Source: Cepaea nemoralis (lineage: Eukaryota; Mollusca; Gastropoda; Stylommatophora; Helicidae). From it: a stretch of 64,000 nt of DNA. Positions 1-12,186 of this stretch are shown here, in pieces. Positions within the stretch are counted from its first letter, which is position 1, and every line of letters starts with the position of its first letter. The notes beneath the pieces were generated by a model. It was not told where the DNA came from, ran no database searches, and saw only the letters and a program-made list of their open reading frames with translations. The DNA is taken from NCBI GenBank assembly GCA_014155875.1, contig JACEFZ010013232.1:112501-176500 (forward strand), written 5' to 3'. The position numbers and the translations under genes were made by a program.

Positions 1-24
1 GAGAGAGAGAGAGAGAGAGAGACC

Positions 25-86
<62 letters not shown>
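1..86 (+). repeat. (GA)n microsatellite
   Basis: Interrupted once near 23-31. Confidence 0.95.
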
Positions 87-87
<1 letters not shown>

Positions 88-439
88 ATATATAGGTTTG
101 ATAGAAATGCTGCGATGTTGATTCTTAAGATCAAGAACCAAGATGATTCGTGCAATAGTGCTCGCATCGCTAATGTTGCAATGCAGTCGCAGGTCTGCCG
201 GAAAGATCGTCTGGGTCACTTATCAGACCATCAACTGTCACACATACTCTTTCTGGAGCGATCGAGAATGACAACCGTTAGCATTGTGGGTATTGGGTTA
301 GCGTCTGTTGCGAAGGACATTTCTAAAACCCTTAGAGGCAACAAGTCAATACTAAGAAACCACTCTACAACACAATCTTCCTACCAACTCCATGCTACCA
401 ATGCCAACCCTGGACAATGACAGAAACAGAGAAAAGAAT

Positions 440-785
440 AAATACAACGGAAATGAGATTCACGAGAAGAATATATATATCAAGAAGAGAGAACGTCTTA
501 AATGAAAAAATCAGGACTAAAGTGGAGGTTATAGAAGCGCTAGCTTTCATCAGAAAACAGCAAATTAAATGGTTTGGTCATATAACTTGATTACCAACCA
601 ACTGTATACCATAATAAGCAATGATACCGGTCAAATTGAAGCAGAAGAAGAGGCCGGCCACTTAAACGATAGATAGAGGGAACAACAGAGTCCATGAGAA
701 TCTCGATACATGAAGCCCATAAACGGGCACTGTTTATGCTTCACCTCGTCACCGCAAAGTTACGAGGAACAAGATGAGATGAGAG
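440..785 (+). mobile_element. LINE remnant, RT C-terminal region
   Basis: From the ATG at 453: MRFTRRIYISRRENVLNEKI and LAFIRKQQIKWFGHIT, typical of the end of non-LTR RT proteins, then a stop and decayed sequence. A related fragment is at 17975-18500. Confidence 0.7.
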
Positions 786-914
786 TAGAGGCAACATGTC
801 ATTCCCACATTAATAATTTATGTTAACAATTATCTTAGTAGTGTGTCTTTATGTCTTCCTCTATTTCATTGAACCTATGGATTCCAGACAATGGGTTTTC
901 TAGTTATTCTTAAA

Positions 915-1135
915 CAAGTTAGTCGCACGTCTTTCACAAGACGTTGCAATTAATCCCAGCATAGTTTATTGTTTATAATTTACTAAACAATTTTATGTTG
1001 AGTAGTTTGCCATTGCTTTCTGAACATCCGTAGCCCTTACCATCGAAATAAGTTAAGGCGGCCTGCTTCCAATCGTCTGCGACTGATTTAGTGCTTTGGA
1101 CTTGGTGTGTCGGGGAACTATGAAACACGCCCACC
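915..1135 (-). repeat. SINE-A, old copy
   Basis: Retains GAGTAGTTTGCCATTGCTTTC and GGCGGCCTGCTTCCAATCGTC; otherwise decayed. Shorter decayed pieces are at 2280-2410, 3575-3690, 11895-11965 and 59508-59560. Confidence 0.65.
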
Positions 1136-1154
1136 GCCCTATATATATATATAT

Positions 1155-1745
1155 GTATAATAAGGAGGAAAAATTGGAGGTGGTGGACAGTTTTGAATAT
1201 CTTGGGTCATTGATAACCAACAATGGTAACACAATGGAAAGAAATTAAACGACGACTATCAATCGCTCTTCAAAGACTAAAACAACTGAATAAATAACTA
1301 CAAAAATTAGATTTTTAAGAGCATGCATCTTTCCCATTGCAAAATACACATGTGAGACCAGGACACTTACTAGACAAGCTGAAAAGCGCATAAATACCTT
1401 TGAATATAAATGTTGTAGACGAGTTCAAAGAATATCTTGGGTAAATAAAGAACAAATGCCACCATACTTCAAGAGCTGAATATTGAAGATAGTTGGCTAT
1501 TAAAGACGATAAAACAAAGAAAATTTAAATATTTTGGTCACGAAAGTTTGGAGAGAACAATAATGGAGGGGTATATAGCCTGGAAAGAGAGGAAGAAGAA
1601 GGTCAAAGAGAAGATGGGTGCAGGATGTGGCGGATAATCTCCAGATGGGTGTATCAGAAGCGGGACATCTTGCTTATGATCGAGAGGTTTTCCGGAAGGT
1701 TGTTATGGGAGCGAGGTTCTATAAAGGACATACTACTGAATGAAT
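1155..1745 (+). mobile_element. LINE-F fragment, RT C-terminal region
   Basis: LEVVDSFEYLGSLITNNGNTMER, then RRVQRISWVNKEQM and GRRRSKRRWVQDVADNLQMG with several stops and shifts; tail GAATGAATGCATGAAT. The same family in opposite orientation is at 6526-6860. Confidence 0.8.
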
Positions 1746-1799
1746 GCATGAATATCCTTTTCAGTGCCAGCCTCTTTTTCAAACCTCTTTTATTGATTG

Positions 1800-2005
1800 T
1801 CCGAACCCGTTTTCTGCTACGGGGCTGTGATGTGATAGCGTCGTCACATTCTATAGGCTGAGAGCCAGGAGGAATAGTTTGCCAATCTCTCCCTCACTTT
1901 AGCAAGCGACGAGCACAGGCATCGAACCAGTGTCCAGCCGTGATCATGACATGACCAGCGTAGTTCGCTATAAACTTCGGTAGGGCGCCCGCCTGATCAA
2001 ACCTC
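1800..2005 (-). repeat. SINE-B copy
   Basis: Shares TCTCCCTCACTTTAGCAAGC + GACGAGC and flanks with 21425-21610, 47520-47690 and 58780-58960. On the minus strand a box B-like GGTTCGATGCC suggests a tRNA-derived head. Confidence 0.65.
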
Positions 2006-2619
2006 TTGATTCACTAATCTGTATAATTCTCTCCGTGATAGAATGACAATACAATTATAATACAATATATCACGAACTAAATAACTAATGAACATACGGT
2101 ATATCAGTTGGTATAGACAGAACTACACGGAATAAAACAAACCGGAATTAATTAGTACAGCATAGTTACCTTGTAAAGATGTGTCAGACATGGTTTGGGC
2201 CTGAAACATAATAAATATCAAAAGCCATCACGCCATGTCTATATTGTTATGTCATTAAAAATGGTAAAGATAGTTGCATATCGGGTACAAGACGCTACAG
2301 CCAACCCCAACATTAATTAGCCATTTGCGATTTACTAGGCAGATGTAGTTCAATACTTTGTCATTGCTTTCTGAAATGTCCCTGCCTCATGGCATCAAAA
2401 TCAACTCAAAGCGATGATTTTCTTCCAAATCGCAAAGGGTGTGTAGGTAAGTAAAAGACCACTGTACATGCCTTAAGTTGAATCGGGCATATGGTGCAAG
2501 GCTCATATTTTTATAGACCAAAGATTCCATGTGTGATATTTTAAATATCACGCCGACCGTATTACTTCCCAAAACAATCTTTGTAACTATTTGAGACTTG
2601 GTGTCACTGGGAGCCGAGG

Positions 2620-2725
2620 TCAATTTTTAAAAAAATCCGAACCACCCTAGCTACGGATCGAACCCATGACCACTGGGTTGGCAGGCGAGTGTCTTGCCAC
2701 TACACCACCGAGACTCTAAAAGTAG
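2620..2725 (-). repeat. tRNA-like SINE head
   Basis: Minus strand CTCGGTGGTGTAGTGGCAAG...GGTTCGATCC has good box A and box B spacing, resembling a Gly/Glu-type tRNA. No recognisable acceptor stem pairing, so a SINE head rather than a tRNA gene. Confidence 0.6.
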
Positions 2726-2739
2726 GCGCATAGAAGAAA

Positions 2740-2945
2740 ACGTATCAAAACATGTCAATATTGACCATCCAGTATTCAAAACAAGTCAATATTGATCATC
2801 CAGTATGCAAAACAAGCCAATATTGACCATCCCGTATACAAAATAAGTAACTATTGACCATCCAGTATGGAAAACAAGTCACCATTGACCATACAGTATA
2901 CACAACAAGTCAATATTGACCATCCCGTATGCAAAACAAATCAAT
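2740..2945 (+). repeat. ~34-bp minisatellite
   Basis: About six units of CAAGTCAATATTGACCATCC + AGTATGCAAAA. Confidence 0.85.
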
Positions 2946-3049
2946 ACTGACCCTGCATACAGAAATAAAAAGAGCCAATGTTTCAATGTTCGCCATCCCT
3001 ACATATGATAGGTAAAGGTTAAAGTAAAGATCAGTTACACTGTACCGGG

Positions 3050-3245
3050 TTTTATTACACATGACTGTCTCTCTCCTCCGAATGATGCCGAGAGCATCGC
3101 ACAAAGCAAGAACTCGGTGTATGAAGGCCACCACACTCAGAGATCTCCGGAAACATTGCACTAGTGGCCTGAACGACGCAGTACGAAGCCGACCCACGTC
3201 CTTCGAATCGCTTTCAACCACTTCCTCTTAGACAAATAAATCCAG
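3050..3245 (-). repeat. SINE-G fragment
   Basis: Minus strand matches the right unit of the 22.7-23.1 kb pair (GATGCCGAGAGCATCGCACA...GAACTCGGTGTATG...CCCACGTCCTTCGAATCGC). Confidence 0.6.
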
Positions 3246-3530
3246 CCCCATAGCAGATACTGCGCTTGGAGTGTGAGTTGTTAGGCCTTCGCATGTTCTA
3301 GGTCACGGCATATGAGTTGGGGTGGCTATTTTCCTTCCTCGTCTCCTTTCTCTAAGAGACAATCTCTAGTCAGTTCTGAAGATTGTCTGGCATCCATTTC
3401 TATGAGCCTGCGTCGACCCAAGAGCTGTACTGGTTTTGCCTTTGCTGGGAATCGATTCCGGACGACTGTCATCGCAGTAAAGCTTACTAACCACCATGCA
3501 ATCATTCTCTCATTAGGCGCATGAAGTATA
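3235..3530 (-). repeat. SINE-C, tRNA-derived
   Basis: Shared with 7205-7470 (CATATGAGTTGGGGTGGCTA...CATTTCTATGAGCCTG). The minus-strand head has a box A-like TGCATGGTGGTTAGTAAGC and a box B-like GGAATCGATTCC. Confidence 0.65.
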
Positions 3531-3959
3531 ATTAGCTTTCGTATATCCTTTCATTAAAAAAAAAATTGCATGTTATTTGCAGGACAATGTCATTAACGCC
3601 ATATGCTACTGGCTCTTTGTGAATTACTTGGCAATTTTACATTCAGTAGTTTGCCATTGGTTTCTAAACGAGAAGTCAACATTTAAGTTCAACTGACCGA
3701 TATGTAGAACGACGAACCCACACGCAAACCGCCAGCAGGGAAAGTCGCTCACATAGCCAGTGTTGAAAACCTTTCGTTCACGCCGACAAATAAGTAATAC
3801 ACAATACGTTGTGTTTGTTGTTTTCTGATTGGGTGATTGAAATGTCAGTAGCCTCCAGGTGTTGTGCGTACTGTTCTGACCTTATATTATGAAAGAAAAG
3901 TAGCCTTAACGCATTGGGTATATTGTTCTTTGGGTAGGCATGTGTATATACGTCTGTGT

Positions 3960-4255
3960 GTACGTGTGTGTGTGTGAGTGAGTGAGTGAGTGAGTGAGTA
4001 AGGGAGGGAGTGTGAGTGAGTGAGTGAGTGAGTGTGAGCGTGAGAGTGAGTGAGTGAGTGAGTAAGGGAGGGAGTGTGAGTGAGTGAGTGAGTGAGTGTG
4101 AGCGTGAGAGTGAGTGAGTGAGTGAGTGAGTGTGAGTGTGAGTGTGAGTGAGTGAGTGAGTGTGAGTGTGAGTGTGAGTGAGTGTGTGAGTGAGTGAGTG
4201 TGAGTGAGTGAGTGTGAGCGAGCGAGCGTGCGTGCGTGCGTGCGTGTGTGCGTGT
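3960..4255 (+). repeat. (GTGA)n/(GT)n compound microsatellite
   Basis: Includes a duplicated ~65-bp block with GTAAGGGAGGGAGTG (3998, 4061). Confidence 0.95.
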
Positions 4256-4514
4256 GATATATATATATATACAACCAGATTTAACAGATTGAGTGCCAAG
4301 CAAACAGTAGGTTTGGACCAAACAGACATGGGTGGCGGAAATCCCAAATGTCTTGTGAATTCCAGACACAGATCTTTCGAGTTATACTATCCTATGTTTG
4401 CGTAGGCACCAATTAATGAATGTTTGTAATTTATGTGTATAGTTCAGTAGTTTTAGTCGCTTTCCATGTTGCTGATCCATGCCGTACCACCGATTTAACG
4501 TATAAATATATTCA

Positions 4515-4640
4515 TGATTGATTGATTGATTGATTTAGAAACCGACACCACAGCACTCGGGGCATTCCCTTAAGCGCTCCGTCCCCATCCTCAGAAGCCA
4601 GGGAAGAGTTCCAACCCCAATAGTACTAAATATATTCATA
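4515..4640 (-). mobile_element. LINE-E tail with (TGAT)n
   Basis: ACCGACACCACAGCACTCGG...GCGCTCCGTCCCC matches 35300-35360; preceded by (TGAT)n at 4515-4533. Confidence 0.65.
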
Positions 4641-4899
4641 TACTTGTATACAACATACCTGTTACCTCCTGTTTTGATTGACTCTTATCGTGCTGTCCTC
4701 ACTGTCACCATATATTCATTGATTTGTTGACATTGGTTTCACTAATTTTCACATTACTGGGAAATGATAATCTACTGTCTAACAACTACAACAAGAAACA
4801 GCGTCACACTTTCACGTTTATAAGGAGGATATCTCAAACTTATGGAGTGCATTCCATGATTGGGTAATCCCGAAATGTACATCATTATTATGTGCTTTT

Positions 4900-5400
4900 T
4901 TGAGTTTCATCATCATCAAGTGCCATGCATGCCGATAAACGTAAGCAGTCATGCTTCGCTATCACACGCGATCAACATAGGCGTGGATCAACTGAGTGTT
5001 ATTGTCTCGACCATGCCACCTGGAAAAGCCATCTAGATATTTACATCTCTGGCTTCCTCTTGTTCTTTTCTCCTTCAATATTGCCATTTGTCACCAAGTC
5101 CTCTAATTTATTTCTTCTATTAACGTGTCCAACAATTTTTGACTGTCTACATCTAATTTCTCTAATCAGTTTACAGTTTTTATTTGCTTGTAGGACTTGC
5201 TCATTGGTTTTCCTGTCTGTCCATGGTAGTCTGCATTTTCCTCAGAAACACATTTTCATTGCCAATAGATATTTTTCAGCTTGTCTGCTCATTGTCCACG
5301 TCTCACACCATACAAAAGTACAGTTTCCATGTACCACTTCATCACTCTTTTACTCGTTGCAATTGACATCTGTTTATTGGTCAGTATGTTTTTTTTAAAA
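4900..5400 (-). mobile_element. LINE-D 3' end fragment
   Basis: Minus strand resembles the same C-terminal LINE-D segment (DRKTNEQVLQ..., long stretch homologous to 14690-15160). Heavily mutated and 5'-truncated; bounded by a poly-A/T run near 5395. Confidence 0.75.
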
Positions 5401-5591
5401 AAACACTTAGCAGCTGGTATTATACACCTCACCAAAATTTTCATAAAACAGGTATTTTAAAGAACATCGAACTCCTCGGGGCCCTAACTCACCGAAAAGA
5501 TGCATGATCCTTTGCTAGCTCTTTTGCCTCATGAATTTTCATGCCCACATTATTTTCCATTGTCCAGTGTCCATCTTCGAGCTGAATATAA

Positions 5592-5700
5592 TTGAGTTGA
5601 GTTGAGTTGAGTTGAGTTGAGAATCAACATCACTGCACTCAGGACAGTTGCATGCGTGCTCAGTTCCCTCGTTCAAAAGCCAGCGAATATAATGACACGG
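5592..5700 (-). mobile_element. LINE-E tail with (TTGAG)n
   Basis: TTGAGTTGAGTTGAGTTGAG then AATCAACATCACTGCACTCA and GCCAGCGAATA, as in 35283-35390. Confidence 0.68.
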
Positions 5701-5784
5701 AAATGTATTGTCAGATCCGGAGAAAGCTACTTAAGAGTCATGACTGTACTATCCAACACCTCAGCTCTTAGAATATTTTTCTTT

Positions 5785-6030
5785 TCGCATATTCTTTACA
5801 GGACATCGCTGTCAACACCAGCATTTTACCGCTGTCGTTGATTTCTTGACAAGATTACGCTCAGTAGTTTGCCATTGCTTTCTGAGCGGCCGGCTCACTT
5901 ATCCGGTAAGTTACCAACGCGGCGAGAACCGCTTCCAATTCCCGCGCGCTACGTTACCCTACGTGGATAAGCGGGATTACGGAGAAAGTCGTTTAAATCC
6001 TAGCCAGGGAGACCGGCCTTAGAATACTAA
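5785..6030 (-). repeat. SINE-A copy
   Basis: Contains the body core AGTAGTTTGCCATTGCTTTC and a diverged tRNA-like head to about 6030. Confidence 0.8.
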
Positions 6031-6199
6031 AAGGATAAAAAGGATGAAACATTCACTGACAATTCGAAGACTTGTAATGCTGGTTAGATGGTGGAGATCA
6101 TACACCTTGAGCCCGAGAAGATTCGCGTAGCTACTCCCTGGCCCAGACAGAGCCACAAAAGTCTGGCAAACGTATTGCCTTAAAATTGCCACTCGACCC

Positions 6200-7205
6200 A
6201 GGTGACAGGCTAATAAAAGGTAACGCGATGTAGTAATACAAAGTAATTCGGTGTGCTAATAAAAGGTAATGCGGTGTGCTAATAAAAGGTAATGCGGAAT
6301 GCTAATAAAAGGTAATGGCATGTGAAATAAAAGATAATGCTATTTGGTAATAAAAAGTAATGCGATGTGCTAATAAAAGGTAATGCAATGTGCTAATAAA
6401 AAGATAATGCAATGTGCTAATAAAAAGTAATGCGATGTGCTAATAAAAGGTAGAGAGATGTGCTAATAAAAGGTAATTCATTCATTCATTCATTCATTCA
6501 TTCATTCATTCATTCATTCATTCAGTAGCATGTCCTTTGCAGAACCTCGCTCACATAACAACCTTCCGGAAAACCTCTCGATCATAAGCAAGATGTCCCG
6601 CGTCTGATACACCCATCTGGAGATCATCCGCCACATCCTGCACCCATCTTCTCTTTGGCCTTCCTCTTCCTCTCTTTCCAGGCATATAGCCCTCCATTAT
6701 TGTTCTCTCCAAACATTCGTGACGTTTCAAGTGACCAAAATATTTCAATTTTCTTTGTTTTATCGTCTTTAATAGCCAACCTTTTTCAATATTCAGCTCT
6801 TGAAGTATGGATGCATTTGTTCTTTTCTTTACCCAAGATATTCTTACAACTCGTCTATAAAAGGTAATGCGATGTGAAATAAAAGCTAATCCAATGTGAA
6901 ATAAAAGATAATGCGACGTGCTTATAAAAGATAATGCAATGTGCTAATAAAAAATAATACGATGTGCTAATAAAAGATAATGCAATGTGTTAATACATGG
7001 TAATGCGACGTGGAATAAAAGGTAATGCGATGAGCTAATAAAAGGTAATGCCATTGCGAATAAAAGGTAATGCTTTGTGCGAATAAAAGGTAATGCGATG
7101 TGGAATAAAAGTAATGCGATGTGGAATAAAAGGTAATGCGATGAGTTAATAAAAGGTAATGCCATTGCGAATAAAAGGTAATGCCGTGTACGAATAAAAG
7201 GTAAT
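6200..7205 (+). repeat. ~23-bp minisatellite split by a LINE-F tail
   Basis: Units TAATAAAAGGTAATGCGATG + TGC at 6200-6475 and 6861-7205; the LINE-F 3' end with its (ATTC)n tail lies between (6476-6860). Confidence 0.88.
6526..6860 (-). mobile_element. LINE-F 3' end with (GAAT)n tail inside a minisatellite
   Basis: Minus-strand KYFGHLKRHECLERTIMEGY, GRGRPKRRWVQDVADDLQMG and YDREVFRKVVM. The (ATTC)n at 6476-6525 is its 3' tail on the minus strand. The TAATAAAAGGTAATGCG minisatellite flanks both sides. Confidence 0.85.
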
Positions 7206-7470
7206 CCCATAGCAGATGCGCAGGTGGATTTTGAAGCACATGCTAGTCCAAGACATATGGGGTGGGGTGACAATTTCTCTGCCTCGTCGCATTTCCTTCC
7301 CAGGGAACTGCTAGAAAATTGTTTAGCACCCATTTGTATGAGACTGTTGATCTAGCGTAGATACTAGTTGGAAAATAATGCTAGCTCTCCTGGATATTGA
7401 ACCCGGACAGCTCTTTAGGCAGACAAACGCACTAACGACTATGTCATCGCGGCTCCCAGTGATACTGCCG
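7205..7470 (-). repeat. SINE-C, tRNA-derived
   Basis: GACATATGGGGTGGGGTGAC...CATTTGTATGAGACTG matches 3235-3530. The minus-strand head GATGACATAGTCGTTAGTGC ends with box B-like CCGGGTTCAATAT. Confidence 0.65.
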
Positions 7471-7609
7471 TAGAGGTGTAAACAGGTAGACCTTTATACT
7501 GTGCTAATTGTGTTTGTAATTCACTCGCTTGTAACTCAAGCGTAGTCCATACACGTACATACTATGAACTGGACTGATTCCTCCCCCCCCCCCCCCCCCT
7601 TTCATGTGG

Positions 7610-7800
7610 ATTAGCATTCGTTATTACCAGTTTCCCTTGCCATCAGACTAACCCTTTCTGACTTAAGAGGTACTTTTAATTTACATCCCGAAGTCAAGAA
7701 CGAGAAGTCAACATTTTGGCCAAATGAGCTGAGTAAGGATTGAACCCGCAACCTCGGGATGTTTAAGAACAAGCTCTATTAACCATTCAACCATGTTGAC
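7610..7800 (-). repeat. SINE-D, tRNA-derived
   Basis: The minus-strand head has box A TGGTTGAATGGTTAATAGAGC and box B GGGTTCAATCC (around 7735-7795). The body TTGACTTCTCGTTCTTGACT is shared with 21835-21980 and 53675-53790. Confidence 0.7.
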
Positions 7801-8340
7801 TGTGCTAATAAAACAATGCATCATGTCCCTATGCCTCTGTGACATATTGTATATGCATTGACATACCATTACTGTATTGTTTTCAATATGACTATCGCTT
7901 CCAGTATCCATGTAACATATACATCTACACAGCTGTCGTGGTCTGTTCATCCGATACAAGTGCTGGATGATGCACACTAGTGGAGTCATATATATCATTA
8001 TGCAATGGATAGTATCCAATTACCTGAGAAGAAATTGGACAATATTTCTAGCTAGACATTTGTCATGGCTTAAAATAAACCACAACATTCTTGATGCGGG
8101 TTATATTACGTTGCAAAAATAACCGTGACAAAGATTACAACTAAGCTTTGTCTATAAAAGAACTTCTTCGCGGAGATTACTTCTCTCTAGTTGTGACTAT
8201 TGTAAAAGTGAATTGTCGTTAAAAGAGAAAGACGTAACGAGGTATGTACTAAAAGTATTGTGTAATTTCTAAATATTTTCTTAATTAAAACAAGTCAATG
8301 TTGTGTGTGTGTGTAAGCAATGATATAAATGTCTTGACAA
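7800..8340. other. Unassigned stretch
   Basis: No ORF, RNA gene or repeat relation recognised, apart from a short GT run at 8302-8314. Confidence 0.5.
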
Positions 8341-10770
8341 GTAAAGGTGGCCGCCGTGATACTGCCCACATCAACCACGAGTGCCGATTGGTCCATAACA
8401 AAATATTTAGTTAGTCTCGGTTCCAACTTCACGGCAAAGGGTAGCCCCATTATGCTCTGTTCCTGTGTCAGTGAATATCACACAAAATGCTCCTCACTGC
8501 AATGTGAAAAGTAGAACAGACAGTATACCCCCCCTCCCCCCACCATTGTGTCTCCACCTTGCCCGGTGGGGGGGGGGGGGGGGGTGACTTGCGTGTCCCA
8601 ATGACTCCAAGAGCTAACCCGATGGAAGCACAACTATATGTCGGACAGGACTTGGGTTAGGGGCCAGACCAAGAGAGACACAACTTGCTGCTCTGCAGGT
8701 TGACTAGGGATAGGAGTCAAAAGTTCAAGTCAGGCGCACGAAGGCAGACATTCTTGGTCCGGACACATACTCTAAGGCTCTCAACTGAGGGATATGGCTG
8801 AACGCCTCTAAGCTATAAACCCTCGGATGTGAGAGCCGGGCCGATACTCACCTACTGCAAAATGGAGGTGAGATACTGAGCACGCTACATGCTTAGTTCA
8901 GATACCTGTTCGAAGGCTCTTAGCTGGGGGATATGAGGGGATCCCGGATGAGAGGGCCTGGCCGTCACTCGCTCTCTGATGCATGGAGGTAGTGTGCTGA
9001 GCCGGCAGCACATGTAGCCTACCTCGTGAGCGATACTTAAGGTGGCAAAGCTGCTCAGTCGCACGAAGTGGTTACGATGAAAGTCTGTATCATAGAGTGA
9101 GCGTAGTTAAAGGTGGAAAAACGTCTCAAAAACACGAAATGGAAAGCTTGGCTAGCGAATCCATCACGTGGAAGTCCGAAGCGAAAGCTTGATGAGTGGA
9201 TGTCGTCCGCAGACTGTCCGTCCCTGGTTTGTGTGGGGAGCGACCAGTGGCAAAACGAAATGCCCAATACATGGAAGTGAGGAATTAAAGCAGCCATGAG
9301 CAGGATGTGGCGATTCCTCGGGTGAGCCCAGTCTCAGAGCACTATGTGCCGGCTCTGCAATTATGGAAGCCTCCTTGGATAGCGGGGAATGCCCATGGTC
9401 TGCCCCTGCCTTCCCTTGAGGGTTCACCGTGATGTCTTTGACCGTTCTACCTTGACCAGCTGAGATGTGAGCGACACCACACAAAAATGTCTCTCGAAAC
9501 CTCCAGGACGGTTAACCTGATCAAAAACGCCCGCCGAAGTCGGATGTGCAGGCCTGAGGGTGGAAAATTAAAACTGGCACAACGCAAAAACGTCCGAGTG
9601 AAATGTCTTACGTGCCTGGAACAGCTCTGACTATCTAGTTTTCCGACGTCCTTGTGATCGGGACAGCTCTGACAAGCTAGTTTTCCGAATGTCCGTCGTG
9701 CCTGGAACAGCTCTGACTATCTAGTTTTCCGAATGTCCTTGTGTCCAGAACAGCACTGACTAGCTAGTATTCCGAATGTCCGACGTGCCCGGAACAGCTG
9801 TGACTATATATGTCTTCCAGGCACAACGAACAGCACATGTCGGAATCGAAAGCTCGCTGAGTGGATACTGTCTGCAGACCGGCCTGGTTTGTGCGGGGAG
9901 CGGCACAAGCCGAACGAAATGCCCAATATATTGAAGTGAGGAATTAAAGCAGCCATGAGCACGACGTGGCGATTCCCACAGTGAGCCCAGCACCAGAGCG
10001 CTATGTGCCGGCTCTGCAACTATGGAAGCCTCCCTTGGATGGCTGATAATGCCCATGGACTGTCCCTGCCTTCCATTGAGGGCTGATCGTGAAGTATTCG
10101 ACCATTCTACCTTGACCAGCTGGGATGTGGACGGCACCACAAAAGTGAGAGTCCCCCAGGAATGCTAACCTGGTCAAAAACGCACGCAAAAGTCGGATGT
10201 GTTGGCCTCAGGGTCTAGGCCCAAGGGTGCATAACAATACACCGCAAATACATCTGGAAAAACACTCCAGATGAACTCAGCAGAAGAAGAGGAAGAACAA
10301 ACAGGAATCTCGACAAACCAAAGGCCCGTACAGGTATAATATACATAATGCCGCTGCCAGAATGCCATCACAAAAGGCCGCAACAAAAATTACAGTTCAT
10401 AGTCGATGGAAGTGGCAGTCACTAGAAAAGCTGTAACCACACATTACTACATAATACAACCCAGTTAGTTCAGCGACCGGCCTGCCGCAATTTTTATGAA
10501 CATGCAGTTGACACTACAAGCAACCACGGGCAGATGTAAAAGCACTCCACACGAATTTCACATCTCACAGTGTCGCTTCACTCACTCAACTCAGTAGCAG
10601 GGCGACGGAACCATACACTACGAGTCCAACATGAAGAAAATGCGTAAGCAAAACGTAGCCACAAGCATAAACACACCAGAGGCCTTTAACAGTTCAATCG
10701 CCTATCTTCCATGTTGGGGACCGGTATTCGGTCTATAACACAATGGCTGCAGCAATATATACCCAATCTG
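8340..10770 (-). repeat. Multicopy element X, long copy with internal tandem duplications
   Basis: The ends match the 760-bp copy at 20440-21205 in reverse orientation (8395-8530 versus 21045-21200; 10590-10760 versus 20450-20610). The interior is expanded: a ~650-bp direct duplication (9185-9570 versus 9840-10220), a ~48-bp unit repeated about five times (9600-9810, GACTATCTAGTTTTCCGA) and a ~145-bp duplication (8755-8890, 8905-9010). A 20-base G run is at 8567-8584. Non-coding as far as I can see; tail (CTAA)n in the other copy suggests a retroelement. Confidence 0.7.
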
Positions 10771-10799
10771 CCGTAAGGAATCTTTACTTTTGGAATATT

Positions 10800-11720
10800 T
10801 CAGATCGAGCTTTTATGGTTAAAATCAAAATAAAACCAATACCTAAAATGCAAACAATGTAAATAAATATTATACAACTATATGCACAAACAGCAAACAG
10901 TAGTGGAGAAGACATAGAAAGATTTTATGAAGAAAGAGAAATGCAGGTAAAATCACAAGAAGTCAAATCACAAAATAATACACAGTGATTTCAACGCAAT
11001 TGTAGGAAAGGATTGAATGACATATCATTGGCACCTTGCCGTCTTGACAGACGATAGTTTGTGCTTTAAAAAGGCATAATAACTTTTACATTTGGCGGTA
11101 GCGAATGTGACTGATAAGGCCAATTAGCGCTGTAAATAGTTCGTTCACAGTGGGTGCATGTGAACACGTGGTCATTTCCACCATCATGCACCATCTTATG
11201 TCTCACACGCTCGGTTGAATGAATGACATATTTGGTTAGTAACTATAGTAATATAAAATGAAAGAGGAGACAGCGAAAGAATGGACACAAAAGATGATAT
11301 GATGATTGGAAACACCTGGTTTAAGCATAATAAGAGGCGACATTATACTCGAAAAGCCCTGATGAGATAAAATGCATTTAAACTGACTAAATGCTGATTC
11401 ATTTAAGATTTAGAAAAGCATTGATAAGTGTGAAGACAATGCGTGACGCTGACAGAAGCAATGATATCATATTTCACTATGAAGACTAATAAAAGTAAAG
11501 TAGAAAAGTGGGGAACAGGGGAACAAGACAATAGATTAAGCTAAGATATTCATAGGGCATATTAAGAAACTCAAAAGAGATACAAAGTAATTGTGGGAAA
11601 CAGATACAATGCAAAACCTAAAATACAAAGCACAAATGAACACTGGAAAATGCTTTTAAAAAAAACAAAAAACTCCATCCGTCAAACAAGTAAAGAGATA
11701 TTACTGGAAAAGAGACCTCC

Positions 11721-11751
<31 letters not shown>

Positions 11752-11800
11752 AGCAAAAAAAAGCTGAGAAGAAATAGATGCAATCTGAAATCTTAAAGTT
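10800..11800 (+). mobile_element. LINE endonuclease remnant
   Basis: IIQLYAQTANSSGEDIERFY followed by a HSDFNAIVGKD-like box in another frame is the middle of an APE-type LINE endonuclease (..YAPT..., GDFNA.VG). Frame-broken continuation to about 11700 resembles the endonuclease-RT linker (KHKKRR.YTRK...). A LINE-H tail on the opposite strand (11030-11230) is inserted. Poly-C and poly-A runs occur at 11718-11758. Confidence 0.7.
11030..11230 (-). mobile_element. LINE-H tail (inverse of 20255-20405)
   Basis: Reverse complement of the sequence at 20255-20405. The minus strand encodes a CTHCERT-type Cys-x2-Cys segment typical of LINE C-terminal zinc motifs and ends near ATCATTGG. Confidence 0.65.
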
Positions 11801-12186
11801 CATGAACTAAATAACACAAAGTAAAAATGGCAAATAAAAATATAATAAGATAAATAAAGACATAAGAGATCAGTGCACAGAGTTAAGTTAAATTAGTTGC
11901 ATATCCTTTACAGGACGTTGCAGTCAACACCATCATTTTTTTGCTGTAGTGATCTCTTGGTAAGTATTGAAACACATTCTATAAAGATTCAAAAAACATT
12001 CACAGACAAAATTGCGATTTGACAGGCAGAAAAATCAGATTAAACACATAACATTTGAAATCGAAACCGGAAAGGCACTGAAGAAGGTGATATAATAAAG
12101 AGATAACATGAATACATATAATGGAGAAATAGCAGAATTAACAAAAGAAAGTAACTTAGAAGAGCCGAGTATACTAAACGAACCAA

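Noticed and set aside
2620..2725. Functional tRNA gene
   Set aside because: Box A and B are good but no cloverleaf with paired acceptor stem is evident; similar heads elsewhere belong to SINEs.
3778..4369. Long minus-strand ORFs of HSLTHT-type repeats
   Set aside because: They are translations of a (GTGA)n/(GT)n microsatellite; no start context, domain or homologue pattern.
11593..11803. Proline/lysine-rich ORF
   Set aside because: Driven by poly-C and poly-A runs within a decayed LINE.
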